A DNA stretch of 64,000 bases from Hirundichthys speculiger (taxonomy: Eukaryota > Chordata > Actinopteri > Beloniformes > Exocoetidae). The notes beneath the pieces were generated by a model, which did no database searches, was not told the origin of the DNA, and worked only from the letters and a program-made list of their open reading frames with translations. The first letter of the stretch is position 1; each line of letters starts with the position of its first letter. The DNA is taken from NCBI GenBank assembly GCA_018398805.1, contig JAGFBZ010002033.1, positions 124,001 to 188,000 of the forward strand, in the 5' to 3' direction. Positions 22,160 to 50,970 of the stretch are shown here, one piece after another. Position numbers and translations under genes: made by a program.

Positions 22160-25100
22160 TCACTGATCTGCAAAGGGGAAAAGGAACACGATGGATTAGA
22201 ATTTTAAAATGTTTGCAACTGCAACAGTAATCCAGTAAAAATAAGGAAATAAAATCCTATCTCAGAGTCTCACCATCAGGAAGGAAGGTCTTCTGCATCA
22301 TCCTGGGGGCCATCATCATGCGACGAGGATACCCACCTAAAAGCAACAGTAAGGAAAAGAAGAAAGCCAGTCTGAGTTTGTCACTCTGCATCACGAACTT
22401 ATAAGTAAGCCACTAAGTCATTTCATCCGTGTCCTGTACCTTGGCGACAGTCGGGGCGACCTCGAATGGCGGTCCCCTGGATGGGGTTGCCGGACTCATC
22501 CACACACCAGCAAAAGCCGGTGGAGTGCCAGCACTGCATGGGCAGGTAGCGGCCCTGCTCATCGCACTGCGGCTTGTATGCACCGATCTTGGAAACTCCA
22601 GGTGCCGCCTCCAGCTGGCACTTGGTCTTGATCAAGAAGGCTGTCAGAAGATTTAGAAATTGAATTTGCCGGTGATTGTGCCGCATAACCTAACAGCATG
22701 CAGGTTTTTTTTTTTACACAGTCACCTCCTTCTTCAGTTACATGCAAAAGTTATATATATAGTTAAAATCTGTCTCTATCTCTGCTCAGCATTTCTGTCT
22801 TCCACTGATGTTATCCCCCTATTATATTACAGCCACAGGGCTTTAAATTTCACTCCACTGGGTATTGGAAATGCAGAAAAATAGGTACCTAAGCACTTAT
22901 CTCGCTCAGCACATCAGATAAACACTAAAAAGAAATAAGGTTGCAGTAACCTGACTGAGGAGTTGGGGATGGGGGCTTCTGCTGGGCCATCTGGAAGATC
23001 AGCCAATAACGCATCCAGGACTCAAAGCTCTGCAGGGTAAAAAGTATCACAGAAACATTAAATTTGATTCACAACTAATTTGGCTTTATGAGTGTCCACA
23101 TTAGGTGTTAGATGCCTCACCTTCCACTCGGTCTCATTGATCTGCTGCTTCAGGCTCTCCAGGTTGGCCAGGAAGGTCTCATTGAATTGTGGCAGACTGA
23201 CATCCTGCTCAAAACATGTCAAAGACTTAGAAAAACAATACACAACATAAGGAATATAATCATAAACAGGATGCTGAGGAGAATATACCTGCATGAGATC
23301 CATCAGCTGTTTCTCCACACTGACAATAGCAGTGTCCTCCAGTTTCTTGTTGGAGACAGGGAATAATTAAAATCATTCAGATTAATGAGATTAACAATGT
23401 CATTTTTAAATAAAGTCAACTGCTGCCACTCATGACATAATCTGAGGAGCAGGCATAAACCTACTGTCAAGGGGGTCTTAGATGTCTTGGAGTCCTCCTC
23501 AGTAAAGTCCATCAGCAGAGGAAGGGTGTTCATAGGCATGGCCATCCTTGGTGGAGGTCCGCCTAGAAAACAAAAAAAATGGCAAAAGCAGATTTTGAGA
23601 TAAAACAGACATAAGAAAAATGATTGTAACTAGAAATTCCCCTGCTTTAGTCAGTTACAGAAATAAAATCAAAATGAAGTTTTCCCAAAGCTCACTTCTC
23701 CCCTTATTGAGTCACTCATTTTCATTTCTCTGTCTACTTTTAAAAACAACTTCTTTAAAAGGAACTTTCACTACTCTTTTCACCTCTTGAACTCACCACT
23801 TGTCATAGACCATTATTTCACTGATATTGCAACATGCCTGTGTTTTAATAATGCTCTGACTCATTAAAGATATCTTATCTCCCGTTTACCCTGGGGTGAG
23901 CGTGTCATCTGTTTGCCCATTTTCTCTGAGTTCCTTTGAAGCGTGTGGATCTGCTGCTTCTGATCAAACACCATGTAGGCAGTGAAGACCTGGCTGGCCA
24001 ACAGCAGACATGCCAGCGTGGTCAGGCCGGCTACTTTCAAGGCACGACTGTTGGAGCCCCTGCAAAAGAGATCAAGAAAATATATATATGTGGCCTCTTG
24101 AAGAAACTTAAACAGAAAGAGAGTGAATAACAAGCCTGTGTATGGAGTTAAGGCATGGACAACAACAGACATTTTGAAGAAACTGACAGAAACTAGACCT
24201 GGGATTTTAACCTCCCACTCTTTGAACTATTAAAGAGAGCTTGTGAGGGGATTTCAAAAATGAGTTCAGAATTCTAAAGACAAAGGTTACCCATTTTGAT
24301 CCTGTACAATTCATTACAAAAAAAGACATTGACTCAACAACACTCACTCACAATCTGCCACAGATTTTTTATTGGTGAGGCAATGACTTTCAATGTCTTG
24401 TATATCCACCACATTCCTTCCAGCACACTGGATACACATTACAGAACATATTTATATTTTTGCACATTTTTAAAAATGCTTTTACTTTTTTAGTATCTGT
24501 ATTTTATTATTTACCTTGATGTGGCTTTAATAGATGACTGCAGTGAGAATACAGAAATGAAAATCAACACAGCATCTCTTTAATCCAGAAATGCTAGTTT
24601 ATGAGTCTTTTCTTTGATTGTCTCCAAATTAGTGTGATTCTGTACTTTAATCTCCCTTGCTGGCATCTTATACTATTCATTATTTCTATTTTTATTATTC
24701 TTTTATGTATTTATTTTTCTTTGTTGTCATTTAGGATCACTGCTTTGCTTGGATTTATAAAATGCATGTTTGCTATTCACCTTGTTATCTGAATTCAAGG
24801 AAAAACTACAAATAACTAAATACATAGTCGATTCTACTATCATTTTTTCTGCAGTTGTGTTTTTTTCTTTTTTTCTTTTCTTTTACTCAAAAGCTTAGAC
24901 GTAGACCATTTTCTGCCGCTGTAGCCAATAGTATGCGAGCGTCACTAGTTGCTAGGCAGGTCCTTTCTCCTGGTAAAAAGCGGAAGTATGTCCATACACC
25001 CAATTTGAGAAACTGAGACAAGTGTAAAATGATTTTACTCCCTGAAAATGGTTCAAAAAAGAGTAAACTGTAATTCAACTTTATTTGACTAGTAATGAAA

Positions 25101-25843
25101 CTAGTTTTCATACGGAAAAGTGAAACTTAAATGCATGTACCACCTCTAGTCAGACTGGCCTGTTTTATTACACATGATTTCAAAAATATCAACTGCGTAG
25201 TCATTGCTCTTAAAGAAACGCCAAAGTTTATCTATTTATAAGAACATTATGTAAAGTTAAAGAAGATGAATTCAACATTTTCTTTATATGTCATCATTTA
25301 ATTAATATTATAAAACAATAAACCAATAACTATGATGACGTCACAAGTTTCTAGGCAAACATATTGGTCTGCTTTATAGATAGGCCTATAACATATGTAC
25401 TATGTAGGATTAGAAACATATAAGATGTTGTCATCTACAATTTGGAATTATAAATGTTATTGATAATTGCATAATTATGGCCCTTATAACACACTGCTTG
25501 AAAACAGAAACTACAAAATTCATCATTTTTAAAGACAAATGTCAAAGTCTGTTTATTGTGTATTTAAATCATGTAAAAATAAGATACTGATGTATGTTAT
25601 TAACTGAATTGAAGTGAGAAATCTTTCATTTTTACTTTTAAATTAATCTCCAATTTAAATTCTGCTAAATAAGTAAACTACTCTAAAAAAAAAACAAAAA
25701 AAAACATAGAGGTGTTTCTGAACATAAAAGGTGTATATAATATGGTCATCTCACCCTCTTGGTCCTCTAGAGAGAACCAGGGCCTCCTCACTGCCTGCCA
25801 GGCTTCCTCTGGCCAGGGGAGCATCTTCTGCAGGCTGGTCCAT
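22160..25843 (-). CDS. cd74: CD74, MHC class II invariant chain with thyroglobulin domain
   Basis: The invariant chain is a type II membrane chaperone for MHC class II in the endoplasmic reticulum and endosomes. Nine exons join in frame to 282 codons: 25843-25755, 24059-23890, 23562-23465, 23345-23289, 23204-23121, 23029-22951, 22640-22440, 22336-22274, 22167-22160. The short cytoplasmic tail has acidic and leucine-based sorting-type motifs (EDAPL, EEALVL). A membrane helix spans about residues 39-61. Residues 89-103 ([15 protein letters not shown]) are the CLIP-equivalent, rich in Met and Pro. The trimerisation segment contains [12 protein letters not shown], matching human FESWMHHWLLF. Residues 200-258 are a thyroglobulin type-1 domain with [13 protein letters not shown] and CWCV. 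The last join, giving the end LPDDQ, uses a GTGAGA donor; reading through instead gives a stop a few codons later (LPDGETLR). Confidence 0.95.
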
Positions 25844-26026
25844 CTCTCGTCTTGGTCTCTCGGCTTCTTCTAATCAGCAAAGTGAAGAATGTTCTGCAGA
25901 TGTAATGCTTAAATTGCCTTAAGAATAAGGAAGGAGTCTCAAACTGGTTCCAGAGAAAGTCAGAAAGCCCTAATGTTAAGAGAGAGAGAAAAAAAACGCT
26001 GTGGGATGGATCAGTAGGTGAATTGT

Positions 26027-26062
26027 GATTGGTCAGATTCAACATCATCATTTGTTGATAGG
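26027..26062 (-). promoter_or_regulatory. SXY-like X/Y box module of the CD74 promoter
   Basis: On the minus strand CCTATCAACAAATG (26062-26049) differs at two of 14 positions from the class II X1 box CCTAGCAACAGATG. It is followed by an X2-like ATGATGATG. A CCAAT-type Y box (GACCAATC, 26035-26028) lies 14 bases downstream. RFX, CREB and NF-Y bind such modules and recruit CIITA. The position, about 200 bases before the CD74 start codon, fits class II co-regulation. Confidence 0.7.
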
Positions 26063-26213
26063 GACAGATCACTGTAAAAGGAGAGTGGATTTATTTAAGT
26101 CAGTACCTTAAACCTCTTTTACTGTGTGATGCTTTCTTAATGTTTATGTCAATAAAATGTATACAGTGAATTTTGTAAGCCTATAACCTGTCTCTGAGAA
26201 TAATTTAAAACTA

Positions 26214-26785
26214 CACTTCCAAAAAAGCTGGGACACTGTAAAATATAGATAAAAAGAGAACATCTCAGAAAACGTATATCTTATTTAAAATATACCACAG
26301 AAAGCTTATCAGATGCAAATATATTAGTTCATTTTGCATTTAGCCTGTGGTGGAAGCAACATACCTGAAAAAAGTCAGGATGTAGGCAACACAAAGCTGG
26401 AAATATAAGTAGCACTAAAACAAAACACCTCAAAGAAGATCTGGCTGGCAACAGGTGACTGACTCGATTGCCTCTTCTTTTTCTACCTAGAATCTCAGAA
26501 GTAAAGATCGGCAGTTCACTAATGTGTGTACACACTGTGAAACAATTTTAGAATGGTGTTTCTCTGTGTTAAAACTGTGATCCAGCTTGTTATCAGCGCT
26601 CAGCTCAAAAGCCTGCATCCCTGACAGTATGGAGGTGCATTAGTGCCTTAGTGTCTGCAGAATGAACCCATCTTTGTCCCATTTTTTCAGATTCAAAATT
26701 ACGTTCGTACATTTCCTCACATTCAGCATTTGGGATGTTTCCTGTTTTTTCTGTTAATAAAATATAGGTTTACAATATTAGCAGA
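26214..26785 (+). mobile_element. Internally deleted Tc1/mariner element
   Basis: The left part has CTACACTTCCAAAAAAGCTGGGACACTGT, a typical end for a fish mariner family. The right part (26608-26650) contains AAAGCCTGCATCCCTGACAG and GGAGGTGCATTAGTGCC, which correspond to its transposase gene (K.ASLMVWGCISA-like). It ends near TCTGTTAATAAAATATAGG. Most of the middle is gone. Confidence 0.6.
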
Positions 26786-28900
26786 TTGCTGCATTATGTT
26801 ATTGACATTTACATAATATCACAATGTGTTTAGTAATTGATGTTGCAGTACTAAGTATGTTGCATGATGTATTCCTTTGAGTTTAAAGATAATGGCTTCA
26901 TATTGTAAATAATAATGATACTTCTGCATGTGGCATTGGGAAGAAATAAACAAGAAATCCATATTAAACTATCCAGTACAACTACCAACAGTAGTTCAAA
27001 TTAAGAAGCCTTGACTGATATCTTTTTGTCTTTATATGCAGCAACTTGTCTTTATTTGTTTTGAACATAGTTTATTTCCTGGGACTACAGAGGAAGCTCC
27101 TCTTTTTTGCCTTTTTCTGTAGTTCACTGATTTAAAAGACTTGCTTCTTGCAGTTTTAAGAGCTGACTTTGTCTGATTCTCGGGGGCTCACCATAAAGTG
27201 AAACCAAAAGAAAAGCAGTTGCATTCAAGCCAAATGACAAGAAACTGGAATGATTCCAGAAATCTCTTGTCTGGAGCAAAGCTTTAATTGTGCTGCCTTC
27301 TTAGAATCTACAGTAATGACGGAAATTGTAGTTACGCCATTATGTCATAGAAAGGTTTGAAAATATTTAACACTGTCTCAAGCTTAACCATAACAAATGA
27401 CACTTACAGTTACACAATGAATTTGAGCCAAAATGGCAGGCTCGCAACATACAACTTCTGTACAAAACAGTTTAGGAACTGCAGTTTTCTTAACATATTA
27501 TTCACATTCTCAAGAATTCTGCTCTCCTCCTCGTTCACAATGCTTTACTACAGCTGTAGTTGTGCTTTTAGTTTTAGTTTTATAGCAAGTGAAATCCTGC
27601 CTTTTCCACTAAAGATCAGGTGATTTATTCTACCACTGTAAATTCCCCTTTCCTTTACCTTCAAAAAACTCCTGGTTGTCCTTTATGGTATACTGTCAGT
27701 CTGCACTGTGATGGAGCGTCCTTTAACTCCATAACCTTTAGAATTCATTCAGTCACTTGTCTTCTATCACGTCATTAGGAAACACTTGTGGCCCAGAGTT
27801 GTTGGAAGGCGTGCCAGGAATGTATTTTACATTTGATGCCGTATGCTTTGTGTGATGAGCTTTTTTTTTTTTTTTTTTTTTTTTTTGTTCTGCACTATTT
27901 GACTATGGAACAACTTACTCATTTGGGCCTAATTTGGACTCCATTTGTAACTTTTCACTCAGTCAGGGCGCTGGCAAATATTATGAGCTAGGCCCCACAT
28001 GGTTTGTCACTTGTGCTGAATGGGCCGGTTGTGGTCCAAATGACATAAACTCGCTGTGACATGAGTTAGAATAAGTGTTGTGAGGGCCAAGTGTTGCCCA
28101 AAAGCCTAAAGGAAAAAACAGACTTGGGTCATATCTGGTTGATATGAAGTCGAGTTCAGGTAGCCACTTTGAGTCAACCTCATCATCCCAGCAAGGCCAA
28201 ACGTGAGCAAAAGAAAACAACAGATGTGAACCATGTTTGGGTTAAATATTCTTCGCTATTTGGGTTTGCTGATGTGCTGTGAAGCCATAACCTTGCCAGC
28301 TATTTAAATCTACAAAAGTTCTCCCTCATGAAATGGGTCTGGTACCCCTCCCATTCACAGCCACTTCCACCAGCACAGAGTGTACAAAACCAATCACAGC
28401 AGGGGGGGACATGCTTCATGTGATGACTCATCACAGGAGCATCCAAGAGCCGCTGTTCAAAACAACCTAGATGGCTGCAGAATTGCAAACACTTTAGATG
28501 AACAAATTTTGACTGAAAAACCGACAGTAAAATCTGAGTCATTCAGCTGCACTCCTACTCCACTGGATGCCATTTTGGATGTCTTTTGTTGATACCAGTC
28601 TGGCTGTCACTCTGCCTGCCTCACATGCTGCGTTTCTCTGGTTGTATGTCTATCCAATGGCATCGTGAGGCAGTTTCTTCTTCATTTGCTGGTACTTCCC
28701 CCTGGAATTTAAATGTTGAATTCAGACACCAGAATAATTCTTTGCATCAAAGAAGAAAGAAACGAAGATGACCGAATAGTGCTTGAATTTTTTTTCTACT
28801 TCTGAATAAGCTTTCTTGCTGTAGAACGACGGACTTCAAAATCGTACTTCTTTGACAAAAAGTCAGTGAGAAAAAGAGCAAATGAAGAATAAAAAAAATG
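26786..28900. other. CD74-NDST1 intergenic region
   Basis: No supportable gene. AT-rich DNA with a (T)n tract at 27862-27886. The block at 27920-28250 has repeated GGCC-containing phrases (GGGCCTAATTTGG, GGGCCGGTTGTGGTCC, GAGGGCCAAGTG) that look like an old interspersed element. Confidence 0.4.
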
Positions 28901-28928
28901 ATCCAACTACTGAAAAATACAGTGGTGT

Positions 28929-30628
28929 TTTATTTGCAAATTAAAAAGCACCGACAATATTAGTTACACTGTAAAAATTATTGACAACAATTACAAATCT
29001 TTATCATACAGTCCAGGAGATTAGTACCATCGTTGCTGTTATGTGTTATCACGTAATACTTTATATGGAGAGACTCAGTACCTTTGTACAACAGTTGGCA
29101 GTGAGAGGACACGAGAGAGGAAATGCTCTTTGAGACGCCCCCGCACGATGAAAGAATCTAAACTCCCCTCAGTGCAGCACTGACGTTTCACACAACAAGA
29201 ACTGATGCGGTGTAAACCCAAACACATTCAATAATTTAGGTCTACTCAGAGTCTCGCATTATTTACATTACAGAGTCAGGAAATGATGAACCCACGTGTG
29301 CATCGTCACATCAGAACAACGTACAAAACTATTGCAGTAAGAGCAGCTTTATGTTATCTACGTTTGACATGTTGCTGCAGTGGTAACATTTTCAACCAAC
29401 AACCATGTGGTGTCATCGGATATACTGTGGTTGGTTCTGTGACTTTTTTTTTCCTTTTCTTTTTTTTTTTTTAAACCAACAGACAGCTTGCTGCCCAACT
29501 TTAAACTCCTCTTGTCAATAAAATAAAACAGAATAGATGATAAAATACATTTTTGACCAAAAACAAAAAACAAAAACCCAATGCTGAAAAACGATTTTGA
29601 AATGCACACCCTTCCTCTGTACACTTTCTGGATCAACAGGACCAGAGTGCTCAAATGACATACAGTAGCTAGCTTATGATCTTCTTCACAGATTGTAGGA
29701 GCCGTTTAGTTAGTGTGCTTTCCAGGTACTTGTACGTTCAGAATCGACGCTCACTTGAGTGCCTTTGTGCTTTCGACATCCATCTTACTGTTCGTGCTCG
29801 AGCCTATGCGTCGGTCATGAAACTGACCAGAGAGCAGGCTGAGCCAAGAACAGCATAAATAACTGCACTGTACATTCTGTATATGCAAAAAAAACAACGC
29901 AGCTAAGATGTTTAGTTTTGGTACATTCTACAAATATGCATTTTCATCGGTATTAAAGAAATGTTAAATCAAAGTAAAGAAAAAAAAAAAAAATTTTTTT
30001 TTAAAAAGAACCCTCAGAAGTTCATGTGGTGATAGTTTAATGAAGATTCTGTCCTGGCACTTGTAATATGATAACTAGTTTCTACCAAGGCCTATCAAGT
30101 AAGGCTACAAGATGCAGCCTGAGTCGAGACTCCACGTATCCCACTCATCCTCACATAATACACTTGTATCAAAAAGAGTTTGAACACATGTTTGTCCACC
30201 ATCCTTCCGTCAAAACAATGTTATCCGTTGCTTTGTGCTCCAAACACCACATCTTATCGCTGGAGAAATGTGTGATAGTGTTTACATGTCCGTCACCCGT
30301 TTGATCTCTTAAAAGTTCCAGCAGCAAGTTCATGTGATGAGGGAAAGCTTGAGGAGAACGGAACTGTGGTTACCCACCAGTGAAGGTTTCTTGTGTGCGG
30401 TCACTGAGTCTTCTCAGTAAAGCACACACCCTTTGCGTTGCCGTGTTCCCGGAAGATCACAGTCAAGTTTTGACTTCTAGTTTGATATCCCACCCCAAAA
30501 TCTCAAAAGATTCCATTGAAAGCTACTTGGGATCTTCAACACTTCAGGCCACTTGGCCTTCGAGTCTCTGCGGGGTGGAGCAGTGGTTCACGATGCGGAG
30601 CTGTTATCTTCCCCCTGCGGCAGTGCTG
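28929..30628 (-). other. ndst1: Probable NDST1 3' UTR
   Basis: About 1.7 kb without reading frames between the NDST1 stop and an AATAAA on the minus strand (28934-28929). It contains several A/T homopolymers (for example 29443-29474 and 29980-30003). The end point rests on the poly(A) signal only. Confidence 0.5.
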
Positions 30629-47019
<16,391 letters not shown>

Positions 47020-47532
47020 CGTCTCTTGCCGGACCGCTCCGCCCCGCCGGCCTAGCAACACGCCTTGGGGACAGTCTCTTTTGGATGGGTAGAAAAAATA
47101 TAAATATAAAAATTCTAAGGGTTAAAAAAAAAAAAAAAAAATCAAGAATTGATCAAGACTGAGCCACTATTGTTACAGTGCTAAATACAGACGGCACTGG
47201 GGTTGCAGCTGCAGCAGCTACAGAAGAGAGAAATGAGACGGTCATATTGGCGCTCCCTCATGTTGCAGCACTGCTTATGTCACCATGGCAAAGAAATGGG
47301 GGGGCCTTAGGTCGCTGGTACACGCTTGTGCCTCAGGGGAGGGCTGGCAGGCTTAATCACTGATGGAGGAAAATGATGGAAAACTGCATCATCTGTCCAT
47401 CATGTGAACCTGTCAACCATATCCACGGGAGAGTTTGACCCAGTCTCTTGATTGGAGAACAATCGCTTGAGGAAAATAAGGCTTCACAGGTCATCTCAGT
47501 AGCATCATTCCCTCAGAATTGACTCTCCTGAC
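47020..47532 (-). other. ndst1: NDST1 5' UTR part of the first coding exon
   Basis: A pyrimidine-rich tract ending TTTTGCTAG lies at 47533-47550 on the minus strand, giving an acceptor at 47532. The sequence from there to the ATG contains stops in all frames and some upstream ATGs. The open frame extends to 47061 but has no ATG before 47019. Further 5' UTR exons and the promoter are therefore upstream, probably beyond this window. Confidence 0.55.
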
Positions 47533-50500
47533 CTAGCAAAAGAGAAAGAAAGAAAATTATGGTAAAAATCCAGCAGCACAGCATCCTATAGAACAAACAG
47601 AATACTGCATTCTTTCTGCAGTCTTTTATTGTGTGGGTTCAATGATGTGTGGGAGATGTGTATACTGCCAGTGCTAACACTCCAAAAGTTCGCTCAAAAG
47701 TAGTCCTTGCATTCTCCTACTCAAAGTAGGACCTGCCAATTCCCCCTACACATACACACACGTGTGCGCACGCACGCACAGATGCACACACACACACACA
47801 GCCTCTTTGCAAGGAAAGTTAAATACGCAAGGAAAAAAAATAGACTGCGACGACAATCAACAGGCAGAATGTGAGCGACATCAGAACTCGAGGGCAAGCT
47901 AATAACCAGTTCAGTCATTGTGGAACTGTGTGACGGCATACAAGTGATACCATCACCCACAGGGTAAACCTTGCCTTCCATTTTCCTTAAACCCTCATAG
48001 CACCAAGACCAAAAACAAGCTGATGGAGGAGAAGCAATCCAAAAGCAGAGGCGTGGATAACAGTGACAGACAGACCAAGCAACAATAGGGCTCTTTCCTC
48101 TCAGAGAAAATCCCCCAGTGCACTCAATATACATTTCCATACTCTCTGCAGATCTAACACAATATCCAAGACCTTTAGTCTATCTCCATTGAGCAAAGTG
48201 TGAAAGCACCAGGATGCAGCAGGAGAATGGTGTAAGCTAGACACTTACAAAAACATCATTTCTCCATTTAGAGCACCAGTGAGAGAAATGAGACCGAGCA
48301 TCATTACCTTTGCATGGAAATCCAGACTATTAAGCTGGAGAGCTCTCACAGTGCACATATTCTTTTATAAACCTCAAGGCACTGCATTAAAGTTGCATCC
48401 TTCTAAAACCAAGGATGTTAAACACTGACCACCAAACTCATCAAGAGTGACACAAATAGATATAAAAATAGATGCAATAATGCTATTTAAGGGTGTATTA
48501 GTAACATTATAAAGCATGGTTTAATTAAAAGTGAGCAACATTAACGATATGAATTTACATGATATGTTCAGCATAACAAAATTCCATTAAGAGAATCCTC
48601 TGATCAGTGAAGTTATCATTCATGTAGACACAGTGCAACATGAGCGGGGAAAACAGAGATTATACAGTATCCCTTTAATGTAATCAAGACCATCATTCTG
48701 GCAGATATCTCTGCTCCCCCCATCCTTCCAGCTCAGCTTAAGGACGCCTTAAATCTCCCTGAGTGCAATGGCAGAAATTACACTTCTTTCTCTCTGAGTC
48801 GTGTCCAACTTTCTCTTCACAGGGAGGCACAGTCTAATGTAAAGAGAGGTCGTGAAGAAACAGTGGGCGTTCAGAAAATGTATCACAGCAGAGCAGACAA
48901 AAACCAACAGCCCTGGTTGCTTTCAAATCCCTCTGGGTACCTTATTTGTTCATTTCCGAGGGAGCCGGGGTTCGTGCCATGGCATATCAAAACATGATTA
49001 GACACAGGAACTAACTTTTGCTGGAAAGGGTAAGGCAGAAGGTGAGACAACAGTGAAAACTTATCATGACAGAGACGTTGAATCGTTTTTGCAGTCCTTT
49101 GACCAAGAACCTGCAAAGCCACCTCAAGAAACAACTTGTGTGAACAAAACACAGCCAAAACAAATTCCTGTCTGAGTGGGAGAGAATATAATGCTGTAAA
49201 AAAAAAAAAAAGAAATACACATGAATTCCTTTTTGATCATTCTGTGTACAGAACTGCTTCAGCTGAGACTTATTTGTAAGATGTCTGGTGTGAACACATC
49301 TCAAAGTCTTCCACAGCATCTCTTTGGGGTTAAGGTTTGTGCTGTCTGCACCCTGCCTGAGTTTGGAGTCATCTTTGCTGGGAGCCCACTTCTAAAGAGC
49401 AGCCATGATAATGAAGCACAGACCAATGTGCTGGCTGTGGACTGATGGAAGCCAAAACACTTTGAGATTGCTTTTTATACAAATAATTACACAAGAAAGT
49501 GTGATTGGTAATGATCCTATCACATTTTTCCATTTTCCAGTATTTTCCATGAGATTCACATACTTTTTTTTTTTTTGCCAGTATATATCGACAGATGTGC
49601 AAGCGTGGAAAAGTACCAATATTTTTCCATTATGGCAGCAGCAGCATTAATCTTACACTCTTCCTTAAAAAGTCAATCGTTAAGATTAAAATCTTACTAA
49701 TTATAGGGATAAAAGATTAAAAAATTTAAATAATCTCAGATCTTAAGGCATCTCTGGTCCATGCCCTTCCCTGGTGTTTAAGGAAAAAATGCTGTGTTTT
49801 ATTTACTCTGTTAATGAGCAGACTGGATCAGACTTGAGACATGCTATCTTTGGCCAACGTCAGCAGGGACACAACGAGCTCCGCTGTGGCTCTAATGACC
49901 CTGCTGACATGACTTGGGAGCAGACTTAGTGGTGACAAGACACACACAGAGCTGAGCCTCAGAAAGCTTCACTTCTTGCCCAATTCACAGTAGAGATGAC
50001 CGCCTCCTGATGTTGACCTTCAAACTGTGATGCATACTGCTACAGCTGAAGGAAGGGAGGATGATGGTGTGAGGGAAGGAGGGTGATGGCCTGAGAGGGG
50101 GAGTGAGATCTGCTGGGATAAATGAAGGGAAAGCTCTTGGCCTCGAGTGTGAAGCGATGATATCAGACTGGCAAAATAGAATGTAACACAATAGATGAGT
50201 GGCTCTCAAATCTTTTTCAAAATTTCATTGAAAGAACAGATTCTAAAGCTTTGCTTCGACCCATTTGCAGAACAATTGGTAACATTTTCTTTTCATAAAC
50301 ATCCCAGAGCTTGCTTGCATGCTTTGGTTCAGGGACGAGACATCATGAATGATCTTTGGAACAGCTTGTTACCACATGAAGTAATTCATGCCCTGAAGGC
50401 TTTGAATATAAAGGTTTCGATGCTCATCATTCTGTGTAAGTAGACATTAACATCTGTGGAACAAAACTTAATTTCCTTTCAAAGCATTTTCATATTCTGA

Positions 50501-50787
50501 GTGAGGCAATATTTTAAGATGCGCACACATAGCTACTGGACTGCTGGATTTGCAATGGACATTTTCTTTTGCTTCATATATTCCATTTTGCACGGGAGAA
50601 GCATCTTTTTTCTTTATGATGAATGATTCAAGAAACTGAATCTGCTTGTTGGTCTAATTCTTGAGTGAGTGTGTCAGCAAGGGACGTGGTTTTAACAGTA
50701 ATGCATCAGTTTTGCATGCAGTAATACTGCAGAATGTGCTCTTAAAGAAATCTTATATTTCCTAATATTTGATAAAGGAGATCAACT

Positions 50788-50970
<183 letters not shown>

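Noticed and set aside
47020..47061. Extended N-terminus for NDST1
   Set aside because: The frame is open but starts with GTG, not ATG; the ATG at 47019 aligns with the human start and has A at -3.
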